The notes under the pieces: generated by a model
What the model was told of the DNA's origin: nothing
What the model saw: only the letters and a program-made list of their open reading frames with translations
Database searches by the model: none
Shown here: positions 51,680-60,200 of the stretch, piece by piece
Numbering within the stretch: the stretch's first letter is position 1
How the letters are laid out: each line of letters starts with the position of its first letter
Translations under genes and position numbers: made by a program
Origin: Longitalea luteola
Lineage (GTDB): Bacteria > Bacteroidota > Bacteroidia > Chitinophagales > Chitinophagaceae
Length of the DNA: 64,000 nt
Direction of reading: 5' to 3'
Assembly (NCBI RefSeq): GCF_017356035.1
Contig: NZ_JAFIQX010000005.1
Span: 62,001-126,000 of the forward strand

Positions 51680-52450
51680 ATGAGCATGAGTTCGTTTAGT
51701 GAACGGTTAAGACATTTTAAACTGGTTCGAAAAATACTTTACCCCATTATAGGAATTATTACCTGGCCGGGGCTTGTCATCATTAATAAACTGCGGATCA
51801 GAGGCACTGAGCATATTGCCAAACTGCCAAGGAAAAATGTGTTGTTCGTCAGTAATCATCAAACCTATTTTGCTGATGTCATTACTTTCCTGCATATTTT
51901 CTGCGCTGTGAAATGGGGTAAAAAGAACAAGCTGGGCATTCCTTATTATTTATTGAATCCGTTTACCAATGTATATTATGTAGCTGCTGAAGAAACCATG
52001 CGTGGCAGTTGGATCAGCCGGTTGTTCACCCTGGGCGGCGCGCTCACAGTTAAAAGAACCTGGCGTTCGGCCGGCACCGAAGTACGTAAAGGACTCGATC
52101 CTTCAGATACGCGCAAAATTACCCGGGCGCTGGATAACAACTGGGTGATCACGTTTCCACAGGGAACAACAACGCCTTTTGCTCCGGGACGTAAGGGAAC
52201 TGCGCATATTATAAAACTCACCAAACCTATTGTAGTACCGGTTGTGATCAATGGGTTCTGGCGGGCGTTCAATAAGAAGGGACTGAAGTTTAAAAAAACA
52301 GGAACATTGCTTTCAGTAACCTTTAAAGAGCCCCTGCAAATAAATTATGAGGCGCCTACAGAAGAGATCCTGCAACAGGTTATGGATGCTATTGAACAAA
52401 GCAAATCCTACATGTTAAAAGGTCCGCATCACAGGAAGAGTTCAATTTGA
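51680..52450 (+). CDS. Lysophospholipid acyltransferase family protein
   Basis: This 256-residue membrane-associated enzyme resembles PlsC-type 1-acylglycerol-3-phosphate acyltransferases. The start is the ATG at 51680. A hydrophobic segment (KILYPIIGIITWPGLVIINK) precedes the acyltransferase site NHQTYFAD (His60, Asp66), which has five residues between His and Asp instead of the usual four. The downstream block FPQGTTTPFAPGRKGTA stands for the FPEGTRS motif with Gln in place of Glu. It therefore belongs to a divergent branch; acceptor and acyl donor are unknown. Confidence 0.85.
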   Translation: MSMSSFSERLRHFKLVRKILYPIIGIITWPGLVIINKLRIRGTEHIAKLPRKNVLFVSNHQTYFADVITFLHIFCAVKWGKKNKLGIPYYLLNPFTNVYYVAAEETMRGSWISRLFTLGGALTVKRTWRSAGTEVRKGLDPSDTRKITRALDNNWVITFPQGTTTPFAPGRKGTAHIIKLTKPIVVPVVINGFWRAFNKKGLKFKKTGTLLSVTFKEPLQINYEAPTEEILQQVMDAIEQSKSYMLKGPHHRKSSI

Positions 52451-52600
52451 TAATTTGATGATTCGATAATGTGATGATTCCCATTAAAGTCGAAACCTGT
52501 TATTAAGTATGAGCGTTTGTTGTTTGTTGTTTGTGGTTTGTGGTTTGTTGTTTCACGTTTGCCGTCTGCCGTTTTCCGTTTTCCGTCTGCCGTTTGCGAA
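52451..52600. repeat. Word-repeat tract between two convergent genes
   Basis: GATAATGTGATGATTC words follow the acyltransferase stop, then GTTTGTTGTTTGTGGTTTG words and GTTTGCCGTCTGCCGTTTTC words. Families known from other loci are placed side by side, without a paired right arm that I can see. Confidence 0.75.
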
Positions 52601-52605
52601 TGGGC

Positions 52606-52633
52606 AAAAAAAAATCCCGCATGAAGCGGGATC
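52606..52633 (-). terminator. Intrinsic terminator for the leftward thioesterase
   Basis: On the minus strand GATCCCGC and GCGGGATT form a stem around TTCAT, followed by a run of T. Confidence 0.85.
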
Positions 52634-52646
52634 GTATTAATGTTAG

Positions 52647-53165
52647 TTATTTCATAAATAACGCTTTCAGTTCTTTCGCATCATCCGGCTGCATTTTTCC
52701 ACCCAGGATCAGACGGACCTGTCTTCTGCGCAAGGCGCCTTCAAAAAGTTTTGTTTCTTCTTCTGTTTCGGGTACAAGCGCAGGTACTTTGCGCGGCTTA
52801 CCATTGGGGTCAAGCGAAACAAAAGTAAAATAGGCTTCGTTGCTTTTGTATTTATACTGGTGCAGGGCGTCTTCACCCCAGACACTCATATGGATCTCCA
52901 TGGAAGTAGTAAACGCCCGGGAAACCCTGGCATGTATATGTACTGCATTGCCCAGCTTTATAGGATTTTCGAAAGAGATATTATCCACTGATGCAGTTAC
53001 TACCGGCGTGCCGCAATGTTTCATGGCAGCCAGGGCGGCTGCAATATCCATCCAGTACATTAACCGTCCACCCATCAAATTGCCAAACATATTGGTATCA
53101 TTGGGTAATACCAATTCGGTCATGGTGACCGATGATTCTTTGGCTGTTTTCGTAAACTGGTCCAT
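52647..53165 (-). CDS. Acyl-CoA thioesterase (YciA/BACH-like hotdog)
   Basis: The 172-residue protein hydrolyses acyl-CoA thioesters. It has the hotdog motif of the family, NDTNMFGNLMGGRLMYWMDI with Asn, Asp and the Gly-rich turn, then ALAAMKHCGTPVVTASVDNI and VHIHARVSRAFTTSMEIHM. The N terminus has no signal peptide. It differs from the 4HBT-type protein at 15475 and is not part of a larger operon. Confidence 0.9.
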   Translation of the reverse strand: MDQFTKTAKESSVTMTELVLPNDTNMFGNLMGGRLMYWMDIAAALAAMKHCGTPVVTASVDNISFENPIKLGNAVHIHARVSRAFTTSMEIHMSVWGEDALHQYKYKSNEAYFTFVSLDPNGKPRKVPALVPETEEETKLFEGALRRRQVRLILGGKMQPDDAKELKALFMK

Positions 53166-53226
53166 GCTGTTTTTTGCGCAAAGATATACAAACGATTGTT
53201 AGATGGTTGAAATGTTTAATTGCCAT

Positions 53227-54327
53227 TTAAACAGTGACTTTTTCGAGGCTTTGCAAAAATGCTTCATCAGCATCTGCGCCAATACCGGGGGTTTCGGGCA
53301 CTTCCAGTAAAAAGCCTTTGTACAACACGCCACCGGTCACCGGATCGGTTGTATGGCCCAGCATACAGGTATCCATATCGTAAAAAACGACGTTATCGTG
53401 CGCCAGCGCAAAATGCGCAAAGGCTGTAAGGGCAATGCGGCTTTCCAGCATACCACCCATCATGTTCGGAATTTTATTTTGTTTACATACTTCATGGATC
53501 TTCCGCGCTTCCCAGATTCCGCCCGATTTGGAAAATTTAATGTTCACATAATCACAGGCGCCGGCAGCAATGATCCTTTTGGCATCATGATGATCGAAAA
53601 CGCTTTCATCGGCCATGATCTTGATGGGTGATTGTTTAACCAGTTCGGGTAACCTGTCATCATCCCAATAGCGCATAGGCTGCTCGCAGAATTCAATATC
53701 ATAAGCAGCTAGTCCGGTCAGTGCAAATACGGCCTCTTCATAACTCCAGCCCTGGTTGGCATCGATGCGTAAACCAATGGCTGGACCAACCGCTTCCCGG
53801 ATCTGACGCACCCGTTCAATATCATCGGCTGCGTTTTTACCGAGCTTGATCTTGATAATGCGAACGCCGCGTTTGACAAAATCACTGGCTTTGGCGGCCA
53901 TAGCTTCGGGGGTATCTATACCGATGGTAAGATCGGTTTCCAATGGCTTTTTACTTGTACCGCCCAAATAGCGATAAAGCGGCAGCCCGGCAGCTTTAGC
54001 GGCCAGATCGTACAAGGCCATATCGAAGGCGCTTTTGATGGTAGTATTGAACGCCGTGAAGTTATGCAGCTCCTGCAGCCGGTCTTCAATGGCTTCGGCG
54101 CTTTTGTTCTTCCAGAGGGCGGCAAAATCTTTAGCCATTTCAAAACAGGTAGCCTGCGTTTCGCCAACGATCATGGGAAATGCGGAGCATTCGCCGACGC
54201 CATAGCGGCCGGCATCGGTATGTACCCTGATAAAGATATTCTGGGCATAATGCATGGTTCCGGTGGCAATGGTGAACGGGTGCATCGGAATGCTGAACTT
54301 ATAGATATCGGTATGTAGGATGGTCAT
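53227..54327 (-). CDS. Dipeptide epimerase (enolase superfamily, MR/MLE)
   Basis: The 366-residue protein is an enolase-superfamily member with the muconate-lactonising-enzyme layout. Catalytic Lys pair lies in RIIKIKLGKNA, metal ligands are Asp in LRIDANQGWSYEE, Glu in FCEQPM and Asp in IMADESV, and the second Lys is in NIKFSKSGG. This matches L-Ala-D/L-Glu epimerases used in murein peptide recycling. The exact dipeptide is not proven. The ATG at 54325-54327 is used; a GTG at 54336 would add three residues. Confidence 0.9.
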   Translation of the reverse strand: MTILHTDIYKFSIPMHPFTIATGTMHYAQNIFIRVHTDAGRYGVGECSAFPMIVGETQATCFEMAKDFAALWKNKSAEAIEDRLQELHNFTAFNTTIKSAFDMALYDLAAKAAGLPLYRYLGGTSKKPLETDLTIGIDTPEAMAAKASDFVKRGVRIIKIKLGKNAADDIERVRQIREAVGPAIGLRIDANQGWSYEEAVFALTGLAAYDIEFCEQPMRYWDDDRLPELVKQSPIKIMADESVFDHHDAKRIIAAGACDYVNIKFSKSGGIWEARKIHEVCKQNKIPNMMGGMLESRIALTAFAHFALAHDNVVFYDMDTCMLGHTTDPVTGGVLYKGFLLEVPETPGIGADADEAFLQSLEKVTV

Positions 54328-54767
54328 ATCGATCACAATATACTAGGTTTGGGGCAGCGGAAAGACAGCAGAAAAAGGCAAAAAGGCTGAACGCTAAACG
54401 CTGAACGCTTAACGCAAAAGGCAAAAGGCTGAACGCTAAACGCTGAAACGCTTAACGCGGAACGCTAAAGGCAAAAGGCTGAAGGCGAAAGGCTCAAGGC
54501 GAAAGGCTGAAGGCGAAAGGCTAAAGGCAAAAGGCACAGCTGAAATTTCGCGAGCCATTCACCATTCACCATTCACCATTCACCATTGACCATTCACCAT
54601 TGACCATTGACCATTGACCATTGACCCCGCCTTCGCTATCGCTTCGGACGGGCAAGCATTCACCATTCCCCCGAAACGGGCAATATCCAATAGCAAAATC
54701 TTACAACCTAAAACATAGAACTTAGTGACTAAACTGCTTATCTTCGCGCCTAACATTTGTTAGTTCT
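54328..54767. repeat. 440-bp gap filled with word repeats (GGCTGAACGC, CATTCACCATTGACC)
   Basis: AACGCTGAACGCTTAACGC and AAAGGCTGAAGGC words run from about 54378 to 54536. CACCATTCACCATTGACCAT words follow to about 54625 (CATTCACC and CATTGACC at 10-base spacing). CCCGCCTTCGCTATCGCTTC near 54626 forms a hairpin with GGACGGGC. The last 90 bases before the next gene include TATCTTCG at 54739-54746, one base off TAnnTTTG. Confidence 0.85.
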
Positions 54768-56000
54768 ATGTCGAAAACCGCCGTAGCCGTATCTTTTGAG
54801 AATACGGAGAATGCATTTGCTTATAAATCAGATAAAGAGTTAAAAAAAGCCCACTTTCTATTCTCGAGCATGGGGTACCAGATCCTCGTAAAACTGGGTA
54901 CCCGACTAACCCCCTGGGCCATAAAAGTGGGGCTTCCCATCAAAAATATCATCCGCAATACCATTTTTGAGCAATTTGTTGGAGGAGAAACGCTGGAGGA
55001 AACGGCGCCTGTTGCCGCAAAATTGAAGCAATTTAATGTACAGGTGATCCTCGATTACGGGGTTGAAGGAATGGAGGGCGAAGAGAATTTCGATCATGGC
55101 TGTGATGAGTTCATTAAAGTGATCAACTATGCAGCCACCCAGCCCAATATTCCGTTCATGAGTGTAAAAATTACTGGCCTTGCCCGGTTTGGCCTGTTGG
55201 AAAAACTGGACGCAGCAGCTACCCATAAAAGCGGATTTGAAGGAAAAGTACATACAGAAATTCTGACCGCTGCCGAACAGGCCGAATGGCAACGGGCCGA
55301 ACAACGCATCACCCGCATTTGCGAAGTAGCCGCTGCCCGGGGCATTGGCGTTTTGATAGATGCCGAGGAAAGCTGGATCCAGGATCCTGTAGATGCCCTC
55401 ACCATGCAAATGATGGAACGCTTTAACCGGCAAAAACCGGTGATCTATAATACGATCCAGTTATACCGGCACGACCGCCTGCAATTCCTGAAAGACAGTT
55501 TTGCTGTTGCCCGCCAGAAAGGTTTTACGCTGGGCGCAAAACTCGTGCGCGGCGCTTATATGGAAAAGGAACGCAAGCGGGCTGCTGCCATGAATTATGC
55601 ATCGCCTATTCAGCCGAATAAACCGGCTACTGACCGCGATTACAATGCGGCGTTGGAGTTCTGTATCGATTACCTCGATCACATTGCCGTGATCGTGGCT
55701 TCCCACAATGAGTACAGCAATTTATATACGACCGAGCTGCTCGACAAAAAAGGTATTCCGCACAATCATCCGCATGTACATTTCTCCCAACTGTATGGCA
55801 TGAGCGATAACATTACTTTTAACCTGGCAAAAGGTTCATTCCGGGTAAGCAAATATCTGCCTTTCGGTCCCATTAAAGATGTGATCCCGTATCTCATGCG
55901 CAGGGCGCAGGAGAATTCATCGGTGTCGGGACAAACCGGACGGGAGCTGGGCCTGATTAAAAAAGAAATAGAACGGAGGAAAGCGATTGCTGATTTCTGA
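54768..56000 (+). CDS. Proline dehydrogenase (monofunctional)
   Basis: This enzyme oxidises L-proline to pyrroline-5-carboxylate using FAD, the reverse of the ProC step. The 410-residue protein carries a TIM-barrel with AKLVRGAYMEKERKRAAAMN, AVIVASHNEYSNLYTTELL, FSQLYGMSDNITFNLAKG and the family signature YLPFGPIKDVIPYLMRRAQE. No P5C dehydrogenase domain is attached, so it is the stand-alone form. Its stop TGA at 55998-56000 lies inside the first words of the adjacent repeat, GATTTCTGATTTCCTGATTT. Confidence 0.93.
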   Translation: MSKTAVAVSFENTENAFAYKSDKELKKAHFLFSSMGYQILVKLGTRLTPWAIKVGLPIKNIIRNTIFEQFVGGETLEETAPVAAKLKQFNVQVILDYGVEGMEGEENFDHGCDEFIKVINYAATQPNIPFMSVKITGLARFGLLEKLDAAATHKSGFEGKVHTEILTAAEQAEWQRAEQRITRICEVAAARGIGVLIDAEESWIQDPVDALTMQMMERFNRQKPVIYNTIQLYRHDRLQFLKDSFAVARQKGFTLGAKLVRGAYMEKERKRAAAMNYASPIQPNKPATDRDYNAALEFCIDYLDHIAVIVASHNEYSNLYTTELLDKKGIPHNHPHVHFSQLYGMSDNITFNLAKGSFRVSKYLPFGPIKDVIPYLMRRAQENSSVSGQTGRELGLIKKEIERRKAIADF

Positions 56001-56125
56001 TTTCCTGATTTCTGATTTTGAGATTTGTCTAAATCTTAGGCTAATAATAAATCCCGAAATCCCAAAATCTCGAAATCCCGAAATCCCGAAATCCCAAAAT
56101 CTCGAAATCCCGAAATCAGAAATCC
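55990..56125. repeat. Periodic-arm inverted repeat between convergent genes
   Basis: GATTTCTGATTTCCTGATTT and CTGATTTTGAGATTT form the left arm; AATCCCGAAATCCCAAAATC words form a long right arm (about 56050-56125). The left arm includes the stop of proline dehydrogenase. The words are those of the pair at 9787-10127. Confidence 0.88.
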
Positions 56126-56129
56126 GATT

Positions 56130-56987
56130 CTATTTAAGTGTATCATTGAACAACTTAACCATTCTTTCCCACGCGAGTTTGGCGGCTGCCGCATTGTAAC
56201 GCGTAGGGGCGGTATCGTTATTGAACGCGTGGTTCACCCCTTCGTACATATACAGCTCGTATTTAGTGCCCGCTTTTTTAAGCGCTTCTTCATAGGCCGC
56301 AATACCTGCATTGATCCGTTCATCCAGTCCGGCATAATGCAATTGTACCGTCGCTTTTATTTTAGGAACATCTGCTGCATCGGGTTGACGGCCATAGAAA
56401 GCCACAGCTGCTTTCAGATCGGGCACATGCACCGCTAACTGGTTGGCCATAGCGCCACCCCAGCAAAAGCCGACACAGCCGGCTTTGAAGTTGCTTTCCT
56501 CCCGCGATTTCAGGTAATCAAACGCCTTGGCGAAATTGTTTATCGTTTTGGGCATATCCAGTTTGCCGATCATATTACGGGCTTCGTCTTCATTGGCCGG
56601 CGTGCCACCCTGGGGCGACAAACCATCAGGCGCCAGGGCCAGGAAACCAGCTAATGCTACGCGGCGGGTAACATCTTCTATATGCGGGTTTAAACCGCGG
56701 TTTTCATGAATGACCACCACGCAGCCGAATTTTTCATTGCCTTTTGGTTTGGCCACATAACCTTTCATAGTACAATCATCGCCGGGATATGTAATGCGCT
56801 CTGTAATGATCCGATCGTCCTGCACCGGCACCGTTTGTGCATGGGCATAATTCACTTCCAGCATAGGCAATACAGCCAGCGCCGCTGCCAGGCTGCCGGT
56901 TATCTTGGTAAGCCGGCGAAGGAACTCATCGCGGGAAAGTGGTACGTGTGTGTACTCGTCAAACAGATTGATTATTTCCTGGTTCAT
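56130..56987 (-). CDS. Dienelactone hydrolase family protein with N-terminal export signal
   Basis: The 285-residue alpha/beta-hydrolase has the DLH catalytic Cys in VGFCWGGAMANQLA, an Asp in GLDERINAGIAAYEE and the His in GVNHAFNNDT. The N terminus FLRRLTKITGSLAAALAVLP followed by AHAQ looks like an export signal with a twin arginine, so the enzyme probably works outside the inner membrane. Substrates are unknown esters or lactones. It is convergent with proline dehydrogenase. Confidence 0.9.
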   Translation of the reverse strand: MNQEIINLFDEYTHVPLSRDEFLRRLTKITGSLAAALAVLPMLEVNYAHAQTVPVQDDRIITERITYPGDDCTMKGYVAKPKGNEKFGCVVVIHENRGLNPHIEDVTRRVALAGFLALAPDGLSPQGGTPANEDEARNMIGKLDMPKTINNFAKAFDYLKSREESNFKAGCVGFCWGGAMANQLAVHVPDLKAAVAFYGRQPDAADVPKIKATVQLHYAGLDERINAGIAAYEEALKKAGTKYELYMYEGVNHAFNNDTAPTRYNAAAAKLAWERMVKLFNDTLK

Positions 56988-57252
56988 AAAATTGGCTTGA
57001 ATGTGAAGTGCTTTCCTAAAGATAATGATTTAGGAACTGGGCAGGTTCCATGAAGATATTTTTAATATATGGGCTGGTCAGTTTCGAATCTTTGGAAATG
57101 CGTTTAACGCTTTTAGCCCGAAACGACACACTTATCGGGTAAAACTGCACGGTTATTAAAAAAAAACGAAAAAGATCATAATATTTATAGTTTTACTGTA
57201 TGGAATCGCTCGTATAAGCGACATATCAGTGACCGCCAACCTAAACCCTAGT
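56988..57252. other. Non-coding gap upstream of the giant gene
   Basis: This 265-bp A/T-rich gap lies between the leftward hydrolase and the rightward giant gene. A run of A occurs near 57160 and a GTATGGAATCG motif near 57199. I see no word repeat and no clear promoter. Confidence 0.4.
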
Positions 57253-60200
57253 ATGAAAAAGTTCTTAACCTTTTGTTTATTACTAATTTGTACCATTTCT
57301 TCCAGTAAACTCGTTGCCCGTCCTTTTAGTATGTCAGGTGTTTATCCGGTAGGTCCTGCCGGAACCTACCCTACAATAACTGCTGCCGTAAATGCATTAA
57401 GGGCGGCTTCGGTAAGCGGGGCTGTCATTCTGGAATTACAGGCTGGTTATAAAAGCACCGGAGAATTGTTTCCTTTAACTTTTCACGGAATACAAAATGT
57501 TGATGCCTCCAGAACCATTACTATCCGGCCGGCAGCAGGCGCGGCCAATCTGGTCATTACCAGTGGTAATGATATTGCAACCGTAGACCTTAACAATGCA
57601 CGGTATATCCATTTCGATGGCCGGCCTGGCGGAATGGGTACTGCAAGGCAGTTATCAATTATCAATACCTATGGCACTGCTGTCCGGTTCATTAACGGCG
57701 CTTCTGACAATGGTTTTCATTACGTGCAAATCCAAAGCAGCAGAACATCAGGAGAAGCGAAACCTATTGTACATTTTTCCACTTCCGTTCAGGCGATCAC
57801 CACCGGCAATAATAATAACATCATTCAGAATAGTGCTATTTCCGGTAACGGCTCGCTGTTTGCCGGTATTTATTCACTGGGAACAATTGCTAAAAAGAAC
57901 AGCAGCAACAAACTGTTGAACAATTTAATTTTCAATTATGGATCTAATGGGGTGCGGTTGGAGGAGAATAGTGACGCATGGGAGATTTCAGGGAACAGTT
58001 TTTACCATACAACCGGCAGTATTTCCCGGAATGTAGGCATATACGTAAATGATACCACTTCCTCGGCGTTTGTGATCACCGATAATTTTATTGGCGGGTC
58101 TGCTGCTAATTGCGGCGGTGCTCCCAGGGATTATTATACTTCCTACTCAGGCATCCAGTTGAGTACCGGCACCAGCAGCTATACAAGTATACAGAATAAT
58201 ACAATTGCTAACGTCCGCTTTGGTGCGGCTTCATTTGGCGACTATTTTGCCGGCATCTACCTCATGAACGGCAAATTTAAATGCGGAGATATAGCCGGTA
58301 ATATAATAGGAAGTCAATCTACAACGGGTAACATAACCATAGCTGCGCGCGACAGCCATATTGAAGCGTTCGGTATTGTTACAGGCACTGGATATGATAA
58401 AGACAGTGGCATTGATACCTGTTATATAAGAAATAATAAGATAGGCGGTTTTTATGGTGGTGTGAGTAACACTACTGTTTATCCGCCGGAACTCGTGATC
58501 AGTGGCATCTATATGCGTTATCAAAAGAAGGGATATGCAGAACTGGTGAATAATACTGTCGGGAGCCCTTCTTTATACAATAGCATCTCTATCAATTCGA
58601 AAATAACAACACAACATATTTATGGCATACGTTGTGAGAATTATGATGTATTGCCTTCTTCAGCCTTTGACATTATCAGTAATAACCTCATCGCTAATTT
58701 GAGTGGCAATACCACCGGCATATATGTAGATGAATTAAAGGCGCTGTTAATGAACAATACCATCAGACATATATACGACACCTTGAGCGCCTATGCCATG
58801 TCTGTGACTACCGGAGGAATTGATGTGCGCTCGCTGGCCGGTAATTCAGTTGTGTCGGGGAACACGATCCATTCATTGTCGACGGTAGGTTCCGGAACCA
58901 TCAGCCAGTTCGGTATTCGCGCCAATCGTTGCGAGCATGCCGTTATTACAAAGAATTTCATCCACAGCCTGCAATGCAGCGGTTCTTCGAGCACTATTTG
59001 CGGATTGCAGATGGATGCCGGTTATAAAATGCACATCACTAATAATATGGTGCGGCTGGGCGTTGATGCCGATGGCAGGTTACTGTCGGGTGACCATGTT
59101 ATAAAAGGAATTGTATTGCAGCCTATGGAAACGCTGATCAGCCATAACTCGGTTTGGCTGGGTGGTACCGGTGATCGTCACTCGGCGGCGTTGGAGCTGT
59201 TGCCCACCAGTACAATGAGAAGCAGGATCCGGAACAATATTTTTGTGAATACCCGGTCTGCCAACGGGTCGCTGGATAACTATCATTATGCCATCAATGC
59301 ACTCAGTGCCGGCATCGATGAGAATGAGATCAATTACAACATTTATTACGTTTCAGGAAAAAAGGGATTACTCGGTTATTATCCTGTATACGATTTTACG
59401 AAAGAGTATAATTATTTTTCCACTTTGATGGAGTGGCGTAAACGTACACATGTCGACAGCAACTCCATATTCTACAATCCTAATTTTGTCAATGCTACCG
59501 GTAATGCCGCATCTGTAGATCTTCACCTTGCCAATGGAACGCCGGCAGAAGGGCAGGGAGTGCTGGATAATGATATTCCGGAGGACATAGATAATGAATC
59601 GCGTACGGCCTTTAGTGCAACAGATATCGGGGCAGACGCCGGTAATTATACCTACCAGGACGGAGACGCACCTGTTTTAACACACGGCTCGTTCCTGGGG
59701 CAACCGGTCAATTCTTCCTTTGTATACACGGTTAAAATAACCGACAATGGGGCTGGTGTTGATACCAGCGGTAATAATAAGCCACGCATGTGGTTCAGAA
59801 AGAAATTTCCGGCTGAAAGCGCCTGGGCAAGTATTCCCGGCTACCTGGTATCGGGCCAGCTTCATGCAGGCGTATGGGGCTTTCATCCTGATTTTGCAGG
59901 CGCAGGCGTGCCTGTGCAAGTAGGAGATTCTTTGGAATATTATTTCGTGGCACAGGATAAAGGACCTGTGGCGAATGTTGGCTTTTCAAATGTCACAGGA
60001 ACAGCACATGCAAATGTACTGGCACAAACGTCAGCACCGGTAACTCCTTTAAAGCTGTTGATCTATGGCATCTTTCCCGATACCGTGTATGTTGGGGCCG
60101 CACAACAATATCCATCCCTTTCCAACGACGGCGGATTTTTTCAAGCTTCAAAAACAAACCTGTTCGATACCACGGCTGCGAGCTTAACAGTGGTCATCAC

